This document shows positions 13,477 to 21,744 of a stretch of 21,803 bases of DNA, in pieces. The position numbers and the translations under genes were made by a program. The stretch is from the NCBI GenBank assembly GCA_009843585.1, contig VYDC01000230.1, positions 1 to 21,803 of the forward strand, given 5' to 3'. Origin of the DNA: Chloroflexota bacterium. Its GTDB lineage: Bacteria > Chloroflexota > Dehalococcoidia > UBA2979. Each line of letters begins with the position of its first letter. Position 1 is the stretch's first letter. The notes beneath the pieces were generated by a model. That model saw only the letters and a list, made by a program, of their open reading frames with translations, was not told where the DNA came from and did not search any database.

Positions 13477-13496
13477 GGGCGCCGCGAGCGGCGCCC
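13477..13496 (+). promoter_or_regulatory. Perfect hairpin between small- and large-subunit genes
   Basis: GGGCGCCGC, a GA centre and GCGGCGCCC form a perfect 9-bp inverted repeat in the 52-nt gap (effectively 8 bp with a CGAG tetraloop). The large-subunit ribosome binding site GGAAGGA follows 7 nt later. An mRNA-processing or stability element that adjusts subunit ratios is plausible; no T-run argues against termination. Confidence 0.45.
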
Positions 13497-13516
13497 TCCC
13501 CACGGAAGGATCTGTC

Positions 13517-15799
13517 ATGGTCGCCCCCGCCAAGAAGCCATACCGCGTGGTCGGCAGCCGCCCGGTCCGTCCGGACGGCACCGACAAGGTGACCGGGCGC
13601 GCCAACTACGGGGCCGACATCCGGCTCCCGGGCATGCTCTACGGGCGCGTGCTGCGCAGCCCCCACGCCCACGCGCGCATCGTGCGCATCGACGCCGCGA
13701 AGGCACTCGCCCTTCCCGGGGTGAAGGCCGTCATCACGCAGGCCGACTTCCCGGCCGCCGAGGACGCGATCACCGACCTGGGTGAGACGGCGTCGAACCT
13801 GAAGTGGCTCGTCGACAACGTGCTCGCCTCCGACCGCGCGCTCTATCACGGGCACGCGGTCGCCGCCCTCGCCGCGACCGACCCGCACGTCGCGGAGGAC
13901 GCGCTCGCGCTCATAGAGGTCGAGTACGAGGAGCTGCCGCCGGTGCTCTCCGTCCACGAGGCGATGGCCGAGGGCGCGCCCCGCGTCCACCCCAACATGC
14001 ACACGGTGGAGATGCTGGCGCGCTTCAGCCCCGGCCCGCGCAGCGAGCACGACATCCCGAACGCCGCGAGCCACCTGCGGCTGGAGATCGGCGACCTCGA
14101 TCAGGGCTTCGCCGAGGCCGAGGTCGTGATCGAGCGCGAGTACGAGACGGGCACCGCCCACCAGGGCTACATCGAGCCGCACAACGGGACGGCGCTCTGG
14201 AACGAGAGCGGGGAGCTCACCGTCTGGCTCTCGACCCAGGGGCCCTTCATGATGCGCGACCAGCTCGCCCGCGTGCTGAAGCTCCCCGTCTCGAAGATCC
14301 GCGTCATCCCGATGGAGATCGGGGGCGGCTTCGGCGGGAAGATCCCGGTCTACATGGAGCCGATGGCGGCCGTGCTCTCGAAGAAGACGGGGCGCCCGGT
14401 GAAGATGATCATGCAGCGCGACGAGGTGCTGTTCGGCACCGGCCCGACATCGGCCACGTACGTCCGCGTGAAGCTCGGCGCCAAGCGCGACGGGACGCTC
14501 ACCGCCGCCGAGGCCTACCTCGCCTACGAGGCCGGCGCCTATCCCGGCTCGCCCGTCGGCGCCGGCGGGATGTGCATGTTCTCCCCGTACAGCGTCCCCA
14601 ACCAGCGCGCCGACTGCTACGACGTCATCGTCAACAAGCCCAAGGTCTCCGCCTACCGCGCGCCGGGCGCCCCGGCCGGCTCCTTCGCCATGGAGTCGAC
14701 CCTGGACGAGCTCGCCGAGCAGCTCGACATCGACCCGCTCGAGCTCCGGCAGCGAAACGCCGCCGTCGACGGCACCCGGCGCATCGACGGCGCCGCCTTC
14801 CAGTCGATCGGCAACGAGGCCGTGATGCGGGCCGCTGCCGAGAGCCCGCACTGGAACTCGGAGCTGCAGGGCGAGAACCGCGGGCGCGGCATCGCCATGG
14901 GCTACTGGGGCAACGGCGGGCTCGAGTCCTCGGCCTACGCCACCGTCAACCGCGACGGCACCGTCGGCCTCGTGCTGGGGTCGGTCGACATCGGCGGGCA
15001 GCGCGCGGCGCTCGCGATGCAGATCGCCGAGACGCTCGGCATCGACTACGAGCAGGTGAAGCCCATCGTCGTCGACACCGACTCCATCGGCTTCACCGCC
15101 GTCACCGGCGGCAGCCGCACGACCTTCGCGACCGGCTGGGCCGTGCACGAGGCCGGGCTCGAGATCCGGCGCGAGCTCGAGGCGCGCGCCGCGCGCATCT
15201 GGGAGGTCGACGCGTCGCTCGTGCACTACGACGACGACGGCGTGATCCGGGGCCCCGAGGACCGATCGTTCACCTTCCGCGAGATCGCGGGGCAGCTGCA
15301 CCGCACCGGCGGCACGGTGCAGGGGAAGGCCGACGTCATGCCGGAGGGCACCGGGCCGGCGTTCGCCTGCCACATCGTCGACGTCGAGGTCGATCCCGAC
15401 ACCGCCAAGGTGGAGGTGCTGCGCTACACGGCGATCCAGGACGTCGGCACCGCGATCCACCCCGACTACGTCGAGGGGCAGATCCAGGGCGGGGCCGTGC
15501 AGGGCATCGGGATGGCGCTCACGGAGGAGTACGTCTACGACGACCAGGGCCGCCTGCGCAACGCGAGCCTGCTCGACTACCGCATGCCGACGACGCTCGA
15601 CGTGCCGCAGATCGACACCATCCTGGTGGAGGAGCCGAACCCCGGCCACCCGTACGGCGTGCGCGGGGTCGGCGAGGTGCCGATCGTGCCGCCGCTGGCG
15701 GCGGTCGCGAACGCCATCCACCAGGCGACCGGCGTGAGGACGCGGCGCCTGCCCGCCTCGCCGCGCGTGCTGCTCGAGGAGCTGCTGCCCGAGGAGTAG
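13517..15799 (+). CDS. Molybdenum hydroxylase large subunit, molybdopterin-binding (xanthine dehydrogenase family)
   Basis: A 760-aa catalytic subunit that binds the molybdenum cofactor and hydroxylates or oxidises a carbon using water. The N-terminal aldehyde-oxidase 'hammerhead' domain covers about 15-130 (GRANYGADIRLPGMLYGRVLRSPHAHARI). Moco contacts include GGGFGGK, the AYRAPGAPAG segment and GGSRTTFATG. The catalytic glutamate is in GVRGVGEVP (E720). The active-site loop is neither the AYRCSFR of form I CO dehydrogenase nor AYRGAGR of form II, so CO is an unlikely substrate; an aldehyde, N-heterocycle or aromatic acyl-CoA is more plausible, and I cannot choose. ATG 13517 has GGAAGGA 6 nt upstream. 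It is the third gene of the operon. Confidence 0.95.
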   Translation: MVAPAKKPYRVVGSRPVRPDGTDKVTGRANYGADIRLPGMLYGRVLRSPHAHARIVRIDAAKALALPGVKAVITQADFPAAEDAITDLGETASNLKWLVDNVLASDRALYHGHAVAALAATDPHVAEDALALIEVEYEELPPVLSVHEAMAEGAPRVHPNMHTVEMLARFSPGPRSEHDIPNAASHLRLEIGDLDQGFAEAEVVIEREYETGTAHQGYIEPHNGTALWNESGELTVWLSTQGPFMMRDQLARVLKLPVSKIRVIPMEIGGGFGGKIPVYMEPMAAVLSKKTGRPVKMIMQRDEVLFGTGPTSATYVRVKLGAKRDGTLTAAEAYLAYEAGAYPGSPVGAGGMCMFSPYSVPNQRADCYDVIVNKPKVSAYRAPGAPAGSFAMESTLDELAEQLDIDPLELRQRNAAVDGTRRIDGAAFQSIGNEAVMRAAAESPHWNSELQGENRGRGIAMGYWGNGGLESSAYATVNRDGTVGLVLGSVDIGGQRAALAMQIAETLGIDYEQVKPIVVDTDSIGFTAVTGGSRTTFATGWAVHEAGLEIRRELEARAARIWEVDASLVHYDDDGVIRGPEDRSFTFREIAGQLHRTGGTVQGKADVMPEGTGPAFACHIVDVEVDPDTAKVEVLRYTAIQDVGTAIHPDYVEGQIQGGAVQGIGMALTEEYVYDDQGRLRNASLLDYRMPTTLDVPQIDTILVEEPNPGHPYGVRGVGEVPIVPPLAAVANAIHQATGVRTRRLPASPRVLLEELLPEE

Positions 15800-15834
15800 G
15801 AGCGCCGGGAGGGGCCCGGGGGACGGGAGCTTCG

Positions 15835-16134
15835 ATGGCGACCGTCTTCATACCCGCCTCGCTGCGCCGGCTCTGCGGCGACCGCCACTCGGTCGAGGTC
15901 GAGGGCGCGACGCTCCGGCAGGTGATCGAGAACCTCGACCCCGAGTGCCCGGGCATCCACGCGCTGATCGTCGAGGAGGGCATGCTGCGCCCCGGCATCC
16001 AGCTCGCCGTGAACGGCTCCACCGCCGCGACCGGCCTGCTCCGCGAGGTCCCCGCGGACGCCGAGGTCCAGATCCTCCCGGCGATGTCCGGCGGGGCCGG
16101 CGAGGCCCCCGGGCGGGGGGCGCCCCCGCGGTAG
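15835..16134 (+). CDS. MoaD/ThiS-like beta-grasp sulfur-carrier protein with C-terminal extension
   Basis: A 99-aa small ubiquitin-like protein. The beta-grasp pattern runs VFIPASLRRLCG, VEVEGATLRQVIENL, GMLRPGIQLAVNG and AEVQILPAMSGG. The last segment is the classic MoaD ending, in which the terminal Gly-Gly becomes a thiocarboxylate that donates sulfur to molybdopterin. Here GG (about 86-87) is followed by 12 further residues rich in Gly, Pro and Arg before TAG, so the active C-terminus would need trimming unless the protein is not activated. Placement 35 nt after the Mo-subunit gene suggests a role in cofactor supply for this enzyme; that is inference. ATG 15835 follows GGGAG at about 6 nt. 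Confidence 0.88.
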   Translation: MATVFIPASLRRLCGDRHSVEVEGATLRQVIENLDPECPGIHALIVEEGMLRPGIQLAVNGSTAATGLLREVPADAEVQILPAMSGGAGEAPGRGAPPR

Positions 16135-16138
16135 GGCA

Positions 16139-16173
16139 GCGCCGCGGACCGCGCGGCCGCGGCCGCGAGGCGC
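16139..16173. terminator. Bulged 14-bp hairpin between convergent molybdenum and glycine-cleavage operons
   Basis: In the 43-bp convergent gap, GCGCC-GCGG pairs with CCGC-GGCGC and an inner CCGCG pairs with CGCGG around a 4-nt loop, interrupted by small bulges. It is centred between two converging operons and would serve both strands as a terminator. No T-run is present, so the assignment rests on position and stability. Confidence 0.42.
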
Positions 16174-16177
16174 CGAG

Positions 16178-17650
16178 CTACTCGCCCGGGGGGAGCCACC
16201 TCAGGTCGGGCCGCCGCGCCGCCGGCGCCGCGGAGAGTCGGCCGATGGGCGCGCCGCACGGCGCCGAGCGCCCGAGATCCGGGTCGCTCGCCGCCTCCGC
16301 CGCGATCGCGAGCATCGCGCCGGCGAAGGCCTCCACCGCCTCCCGGGGCTCCGTCTCCGTCGGCTCGATCATCAGCGCCTCCTCCACGATCAGGGGGAAG
16401 TAGACGGTCGGCGGGTGGAAGCCGTGGTCGATGAGGCGCTTCGCGATGTCGTAGGTGCGGACGCCGTGCTCGCGGCGCTGCCTGGTGCCCGCCAGCACCA
16501 CCTCGTGCAGCACCCGGCCCCGGTCGTAGGGGAGGTCGTAGGCGTCGACGAGCAGCGCGCGCAGGTAGTTCGCGTTCAGCACGGCGTGCTCGGAGACGGC
16601 GCGCAGGCCGTCCAGCCCCATCGAGCGGAGGTAGGCGTAGGCCCGGACCAGCACGCCGTAGGAGCCGTGGAACTGCTGCAGGCGCCCGATCGAGCGCTCC
16701 GGCCGCCCGAGGCGGAGGCCGCCCTCGTCGGAGACGACCACCGGGGCGGGGAGGTACGGGGCGAGCTCCGCCCCGCAGAGCACGGGGCCCGCGCCGGGGC
16801 CCCCGCCGCCGTGCGGGGTCGAGAAGCTCTTGTGCAGGTTGACGTGGGCGACGTCGAAACCGAGATCGCCGAAGCGCGCCCGACCCAGGATCGCGTTCAG
16901 GTTCGCGCCGTCGGCGTAGAGGTAGGCGCCGACTGCGTGCACCCGCGCCGCCACCTCGTCGATGCCCCGCTCCCAGAGGCCGAGGGTGTTCGGCATCGTC
17001 ACCATCGCGGCGGCGACGCTCTCGTCGAGCTCGCGCTCGAGGGCCTCGCCATCCATGGAGCCGTCCGAGGCGGTCGGGATCTGCGTCACGGTGAAGCCCG
17101 CCATCGCCGCCGTCGCCGGGTTCGTGCCGTGGGCGCTGTCGGGCACCAGCACGCGGCGTCTCCGGCCGAGCTCGCCGCGGTCGTCGAGCGCCCGCTTCAC
17201 CATCAGCACGCCCGCGAGCTCGCCCTGCGCGCCGGCCGCCGGCGCCAGGCTCGACGCGGCGAAGCCGGTGAGCGAGCAGAGCGCCTCCTGCAGCTCGTGC
17301 CCGACGCGCAGGATCCCCTGCACACGCTCCTCCGCCTCCAGCGGGTGGGCGTCCGCGAGCCCGGGCAGCGCGGCCATGAGGTCGTCGACCTTCGGGTTGT
17401 ACTTCATCGTGCAGGAGCCGAGCGGATAGGTCCCGGAGTCGATGCCGTAGTTCAGCCGCGAGAGCGCGGTGTAGTAGCGCACGACCTCGCCCTGCGAGAG
17501 CTCCGGGAGCCGGAGGCGCTCGCGGCGAAGCCCGGCCGGCGGGAGCGGCGCCGCCTCCCCCTCCCAGCGCGGCACGCTCACCGCCCGGCGTCCCGGCGAG
17601 CCGCGGTCGAAGGCGAGCCGGGCGCCGATGTCGCGCTCGCCGACGTTCAC
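16178..17650 (-). CDS. gcvPB: Glycine dehydrogenase (decarboxylating) subunit 2
   Basis: The PLP-binding half of the split P-protein of the glycine cleavage system, which decarboxylates glycine and passes the aminomethyl group to the lipoyl arm of GcvH. The 490-aa product is typical for GcvPB. Landmarks are NYGIDSGTYPLGSCTMKYNPK (67-87, broken here as NYGIDSGTYP and LGSCTMKYNPK), PDSAHGTNPATAAM (170-183), DGANLNAILG and the Schiff-base lysine K274 in NLHKSFSTPHGGGGPG. GTG 17650 overlaps the TGA of gcvPA, so subunits 1 and 2 are translationally coupled in that order. It is the last gene of the minus-strand gcv cluster. Very high confidence. Confidence 0.97.
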   Translation of the reverse strand: MNVGERDIGARLAFDRGSPGRRAVSVPRWEGEAAPLPPAGLRRERLRLPELSQGEVVRYYTALSRLNYGIDSGTYPLGSCTMKYNPKVDDLMAALPGLADAHPLEAEERVQGILRVGHELQEALCSLTGFAASSLAPAAGAQGELAGVLMVKRALDDRGELGRRRRVLVPDSAHGTNPATAAMAGFTVTQIPTASDGSMDGEALERELDESVAAAMVTMPNTLGLWERGIDEVAARVHAVGAYLYADGANLNAILGRARFGDLGFDVAHVNLHKSFSTPHGGGGPGAGPVLCGAELAPYLPAPVVVSDEGGLRLGRPERSIGRLQQFHGSYGVLVRAYAYLRSMGLDGLRAVSEHAVLNANYLRALLVDAYDLPYDRGRVLHEVVLAGTRQRREHGVRTYDIAKRLIDHGFHPPTVYFPLIVEEALMIEPTETEPREAVEAFAGAMLAIAAEAASDPDLGRSAPCGAPIGRLSAAPAARRPDLRWLPPGE

Positions 17651-19083
17651 GGGGAGGCCCCCGCCTCCGCCGCCACCGACGCCAGCGCCTCGATGAGGGC
17701 GTCGACGTCGCCGGCGGGCGTCGCCTCGGTGACGCAGACCAGGATCGCCTCGCGCGCCTCCGGCTCGGGGCGGCCGGAGACGTCGAGCCCCCCGGTGATG
17801 CCGCGCTCCTTGAGGCGCCGGAGCAGCTCCGCCGGCGGCAGCGGACCGCGCACCAGGAACTCCTGGAACCACCAGCTCCCCCGGCCGCGGGCGGCGTAGC
17901 CCTCAAGCTCGTCGATGCGCGCCGCCGCCCGGTGCGCGCGCTGGTAGCAGAGCTCGGCGCTCTCGCCCAGCCCGCGCGGGCCGAGCGTCTCCAGCGCGAC
18001 GGTGAAGGCGAGGGCGATGAGCTGCTGGCCGGTGGAGAAGTTGGAGGTGGCGCGCTCCCTGCGGATGAACTGCTCGCGCGCCTGCAGCGTCAGCACGTAG
18101 CCGGTGCGCGGCTCCTCCTCCTCACCGTCGGCGCGCCGCGGCCCGTGGAGCTCCCGCGTGCGTCCCACGATGCGGCCGGGGAGCTGCCGCATGTGATCGC
18201 GGCGGGCCGCGAAGAGCCCGAGCGAGGGGCCGCCGAATCCGACCGGGCCGGCGAGATCGCGCCCCTCGCCCGTCACCACGTCCACGCCGGCGTCGCCCGG
18301 GGCCCGGAGCAGGCCCAGCGCGAGCGGGTCGCAGGCGGCGACGACGAGCGCGCCGGATTCGTGCGCGGCGCGGGAGAGCAGCTCCAGGTCCACGATCCCC
18401 CCGAGGAAGTCGGGCTGCTGCACGACGAGGCAGGCGTGCCGCTCGTCGAGCGCTCCCCGGATGGCCGGGCCGGGGTCCGCGGGATCGGGGGGTGCGCCGA
18501 GCACCTCGATATCGAGATCGGCCGCGTAGGCGTAGGTGCGCAGCACGTCGAGCGTGCCGGGGTGGAGCGGCTCCAGCACGGCGACCGAGCGGCGCCGGGT
18601 GATGCGCGCCGCCATCAGCACCGCCTCCGCGGTGGCGCTCCCCGCGTCGTAGAGGCCGGTGTTCGAGACCTCCATCCCCGTCAGCTCGCAGACGACCGAC
18701 TGGAACTCGAAGGCCGCCTGCAGCGTCCCCTGGCTGATCTCGGGCTGGTACGGCGTGTAGGCGGTCGCGAACTCGCCCCGCTGGACGACGCTTCCGGCGA
18801 TGGACGGCACGGAACGCCGGTAGGCGCCGGCCCCGAGGAAGCTCGGGTGCGCCCGGTCGGCGGCGTTCTCGGCGGCGCGCGCGCGCATGAGCTCGACGAG
18901 CTCCCGCTCGGCGAGCGCCGGCGGGATCTCGATCGCCGGGTCGCGGTAGCGCTCCGGGATCTCGCTAAAGAGCTCCGCGGTCGAGCTCAGCCCGAGCCGC
19001 GCGAGCATCAGACGGCGGTCCTCACCCGTGTGAGGGATGTACGGGTGAGGCGCGCCTCCCGCGTGCGTCTCACTCTCCGCCAC
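17647..19083 (-). CDS. gcvPA: Glycine dehydrogenase (decarboxylating) subunit 1
   Basis: The partner half of the split P-protein; it forms an alpha2beta2 enzyme with GcvPB. At 478 aa it is about 30 longer than common GcvPA proteins. The extra length includes a Met/Ala-rich start before YIPHTGEDRR and an acidic stretch GEEEEP near residue 325. Family blocks are visible: FLGAGAYRRSVPSI, FATAYTPYQPEISQG, GMEVSNTGLYDAGSATAEA, GPSLGLFAA and QAREQFIRRERATSN. GTG 19083 is used; AGGAG stands 4 nt upstream, and the start overlaps the end of gcvH by 14 nt. Its own TGA overlaps the GTG of gcvPB. The tight overlaps indicate one co-translated gcvH-gcvPA-gcvPB unit. Confidence 0.96.
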   Translation of the reverse strand: MAESETHAGGAPHPYIPHTGEDRRLMLARLGLSSTAELFSEIPERYRDPAIEIPPALAERELVELMRARAAENAADRAHPSFLGAGAYRRSVPSIAGSVVQRGEFATAYTPYQPEISQGTLQAAFEFQSVVCELTGMEVSNTGLYDAGSATAEAVLMAARITRRRSVAVLEPLHPGTLDVLRTYAYAADLDIEVLGAPPDPADPGPAIRGALDERHACLVVQQPDFLGGIVDLELLSRAAHESGALVVAACDPLALGLLRAPGDAGVDVVTGEGRDLAGPVGFGGPSLGLFAARRDHMRQLPGRIVGRTRELHGPRRADGEEEEPRTGYVLTLQAREQFIRRERATSNFSTGQQLIALAFTVALETLGPRGLGESAELCYQRAHRAAARIDELEGYAARGRGSWWFQEFLVRGPLPPAELLRRLKERGITGGLDVSGRPEPEAREAILVCVTEATPAGDVDALIEALASVAAEAGASP

Positions 19084-19468
19084 GCTGCTCCTGCCTGGTG
19101 ACCTCCTCGTAGGCCTGGGGCGAGAGGAGGGAGTCGAGCTGCTGCGGATCCTCGATGCGCACGCGCAGCATCCACCCGTCGCCGTAGGGCGAGGCGTTGA
19201 CGAGTTCGGGCTCGTCGTCGAGACGCTCGTTGCGCTCGAGGACCTCGCCCGACACCGGCGCGTAGAGGTCGGAGACGGTCTTCACCGACTCCACGACGCC
19301 GAAGACTGAGCCTGACTCGACGCGGCCTCCCGGCTCGGGCAGCTCGACGTACACCACGTCGCCGAGCTGGTCCTGCGCGTAGTCGGTGATCCCGATCGTG
19401 CCGCGATCGCCGTCGACCGCGAGCCACTCGTGCTCAGCGGTGTAGAGCAGCCCCTGCGGCAGCTCCAT
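19070..19468 (-). CDS. gcvH: Glycine cleavage system H protein
   Basis: A 132-aa lipoyl carrier that shuttles the aminomethyl group between the P, T and L proteins. Conserved features are YTAEHEWLAVDG at the start, GTIGITDYAQDQLGD (23-37), LPEPGGRVESG and the lipoylated lysine K63 in ESVKTVSDLYAPVSG. The C-terminal WMLRVRIEDPQQLDSLL is normal. ATG 19468 has AAGGGAG about 7 nt upstream. It follows gcvT by 20 nt and overlaps gcvPA by 14 nt. It is a substrate for the LipB/LipA pair encoded at 3356-5040. Confidence 0.97.
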   Translation of the reverse strand: MELPQGLLYTAEHEWLAVDGDRGTIGITDYAQDQLGDVVYVELPEPGGRVESGSVFGVVESVKTVSDLYAPVSGEVLERNERLDDEPELVNASPYGDGWMLRVRIEDPQQLDSLLSPQAYEEVTRQEQRGGE

Positions 19469-19488
19469 CCCTCGCTCCCTTCGGCGCT

Positions 19489-20586
19489 CTACCCGGCACG
19501 CGGCCGGCGGTAGAAGGGGCGCGCGACGACCCGGGCGGGAAGTGCGCGACCGCGGATCTCGATGGCGAGCGGCGTGCCCGGCTCGGCGAGCGCGGGGGGG
19601 AGATAGGCCATGCCGATTCCGGCCCCGAGTGTCGGGCCGTGTGCACCACTCGTCAAGCGACTCACAGGCGGCGCCCCGGCCCCCTCCCGCGCGTGCACCG
19701 GCAGCCCCTCGCGGAGCACTCCGCGCGACTCGAGCCGGATGCAGGCGAGCAGGCGGGCGGGGGGCCCGGCGGCGAGGCGCTCGAGCGCCGCCCGGCCTTC
19801 GAACGCCGCCCCGTCGTCGAGCGTCACCACCCATCCCAGCCTCGCCTCGCGGGGCGAGGTTGTGACGTCGATGTCGTGCCCGTGGAGCGGCAGCGCCGCC
19901 TCGAGGCGCAGCGTGTCGCGGGCGCCGAGCCCGCACGGCGCCGCGCCGCCGGCGAGCAGCGCCTCCCAGAGCTCCGCGCCGCGCCCTGCGTCCGTGACGA
20001 GCTCGGCGCCGTCCTCGCCGGTGTAGCCCGTGCGCGCCACGAGGACGGTGCCGCCGCGCCACGCGAGCTCGGCGACGCGCCGCGGTCTCAGCCCCGAGAC
20101 GGCGTCGCCGAGCACGCCGGCGAGCAGGTCGAGGGCGAGCGGCCCCTGGACGGCGAGCATGACGGTCTCCCCCGTCACCTCGCGCGCGCGCACCCCGGCG
20201 CCGTCGACGGCGGCGGCGAGGCGCTCGTAGTCCGGCCCCGCGTTCGCCGCGTTGTGGACGATGAGCCAGCGCTCCTCCTCGAGGCGGTAGACGAAGAGGT
20301 CGTCGGCGATGCCCCCCTGCTCGGTGCAGTAGAGCGCGTAGTGTCCCTCACCTGCGGAGAGGCGCGTCACGTCGTAGCTGGCGGTGGAGCGGATGCGCTC
20401 GGCGGCGCCCGGTCCCTCGACGCTCGCGCGACCCATGTGCGAGACGTCGAAGACGCCCACGGCGGTGCGCACGGCCGTGTGCTCGGCGACGATGCCCCGG
20501 TACTGAAGCGGCATGTGCCAGCCGGCGAAGGGCGCGAAGCGCGCACCCGCCTCGCCGTGGAGTCCCTCAAGCGCCAGTGCTCGCAC
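19489..20586 (-). CDS. gcvT: Aminomethyltransferase, glycine cleavage system T protein
   Basis: Transfers the methylene carbon from GcvH-bound aminomethyl-lipoate to tetrahydrofolate, releasing ammonia. The 365-aa length is exactly typical. Landmarks are FAPFAGWHMPLQYRGI, VGVFDVSHMGR, YCTEQGGIADDLFVYR with the folate-site aspartate, LAVQGPLA, ARTGYTGEDGAEL, LGARDTLRLEAALPLHGHDID and TSPREARLGWVV. Start GTG 20586 places the conserved FAPFAGW about 17 residues in, as in homologues; the best ribosome binding site, AAAGGGA, is about 12 nt upstream, a little far. It is the first gene of the gcv unit, about 110 nt after the amidohydrolase. I find no glycine riboswitch in that gap. Confidence 0.95.
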   Translation of the reverse strand: MRALALEGLHGEAGARFAPFAGWHMPLQYRGIVAEHTAVRTAVGVFDVSHMGRASVEGPGAAERIRSTASYDVTRLSAGEGHYALYCTEQGGIADDLFVYRLEEERWLIVHNAANAGPDYERLAAAVDGAGVRAREVTGETVMLAVQGPLALDLLAGVLGDAVSGLRPRRVAELAWRGGTVLVARTGYTGEDGAELVTDAGRGAELWEALLAGGAAPCGLGARDTLRLEAALPLHGHDIDVTTSPREARLGWVVTLDDGAAFEGRAALERLAAGPPARLLACIRLESRGVLREGLPVHAREGAGAPPVSRLTSGAHGPTLGAGIGMAYLPPALAEPGTPLAIEIRGRALPARVVARPFYRRPRAG

Positions 20587-20696
20587 GCTGTCCGGAGATC
20601 CCTTTCCACGCCGGCGCGGTCCGGCCACAGGCGGCGGCCGCGCGAGGGGACCCCGGGCCCGCGGCCCGACTCCCCGCCGGGCGTCGGCCGCCGTCC

Positions 20697-21668
20697 CTAG
20701 TCGGGGAAGTCGATGTTCGACATGCACTGCATCGCGGCGCCGTGACAGAGCCCGTCGCGCTCCTCCTCGGTGAACGTGACGCCGTACTGGGCGCCCCACT
20801 CCGGGAGGTTCTTCGCGATGTGCGTCCACACCTCGGTCTGCCCGCGGGCCCTCGACCCGACTCCCGCCTGCGGGAGGTCCGTGCCCCAGACCACGCGCTC
20901 GGCGCCCACCGAGTCGATGAAGACCCGGAGCACCTTGGCGAGCTCGGGCTGGTTCTCCTCCCTGACGGCGCCCAGCGCCTGCCAGTCGCAGATGTCGAGC
21001 CAGACGTTGCGCTTGCCGCGGCCCGCGATGAGGCCCCGCCAGTACGCCTGCGTCTCCCACGGGAACTGCAGGTTGGTGTGGCCCATCATGATCCGGAGGT
21101 CGGGGTAGCGGCGCGCGACCAGCTCCACCCACTCCGGCCAGGCCCAGATGTTGCCGCCGGTGTGGATGAGCACCGGCACGTCGAGCTCGATAGCCTTCTC
21201 GTACATCGGGAAGCAGCGCTCGTCGTTCGCCTGATAGCCGTTCGGCGGGTAGACCTTCAGGCCGACCGCGCCGTGGTTCTTCACCATGTCGTCGAAGATG
21301 GCGACCGCCCGCGGGCGCCTCGGGTCGACGCCCGCGAACCACCACAGCTTCCCGGGGTAGCGCGCGGCGGCCTCGGCCGTCTTCAGGTGGAACTCCTCGA
21401 CCTCCATCTGGTTGTCCTCGGTGGGGCCGTAGGCCATCCCCCAGTCGAGGCAGAGGATGATCGAGTGATCGATGCCGTAGTGCTCCATCTCGGCGACCGC
21501 GCCGGCGCCGGACTCCTCCATGGTGGGCGACTGCTTGATGCGATCGAGCACCTGCTCCTTGGTGCGGTTGGTCCGGCGGGCGAGCTCGGCGGCGTTGTTC
21601 CCGAGATGGCTCGGCGGGAACCACTCGAAGCCCCAGAGGTGACGATGCACATCGATCAGCTTGACCAT
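20697..21668 (-). CDS. Amidohydrolase-2 family metal-dependent hydrolase/decarboxylase
   Basis: A 323-aa TIM-barrel protein of the amidohydrolase-2 (PF04909-like) group, which includes non-oxidative decarboxylases and lactonases such as ACMSD and 2-pyrone-dicarboxylate lactonase. Metal and catalytic residues are in place: D-V-H-R-H at 6-10 (H8, H10), VLIHTGG (H169), MMGHTN (H197) and WGTDLP (D264). Other features are GVDPRRPRAVAIF and GLKVYPPNGY, typical of the group. The last ~60 residues form a helical tail. ATG 21668 has GGAAGGGA about 10 nt upstream. It may be co-transcribed with gcvT 110 nt downstream, but no functional link to glycine cleavage is obvious. The substrate cannot be predicted. 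Confidence 0.92.
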   Translation of the reverse strand: MVKLIDVHRHLWGFEWFPPSHLGNNAAELARRTNRTKEQVLDRIKQSPTMEESGAGAVAEMEHYGIDHSIILCLDWGMAYGPTEDNQMEVEEFHLKTAEAAARYPGKLWWFAGVDPRRPRAVAIFDDMVKNHGAVGLKVYPPNGYQANDERCFPMYEKAIELDVPVLIHTGGNIWAWPEWVELVARRYPDLRIMMGHTNLQFPWETQAYWRGLIAGRGKRNVWLDICDWQALGAVREENQPELAKVLRVFIDSVGAERVVWGTDLPQAGVGSRARGQTEVWTHIAKNLPEWGAQYGVTFTEEERDGLCHGAAMQCMSNIDFPD

Positions 21669-21744
21669 CGACTCGCGTCCCTTCCCGTCCCGCTCAGATC
21701 ATCCCGCCCCGCCGCGGCGGCCCCGCGGGCGCGGCAGCGGCATC

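Noticed and set aside
12095..15799. Aerobic carbon monoxide dehydrogenase (CoxMSL)
   Set aside because: The subunit order fits, but the large subunit has AYRAPGAPAG rather than AYRCSFR or AYRGAGR at the active-site loop.
20587..20696. Possible glycine riboswitch upstream of gcvT
   Set aside because: The 110-nt gap is GC-rich and lacks the conserved glycine-aptamer core; it is also too short for the usual tandem aptamer.
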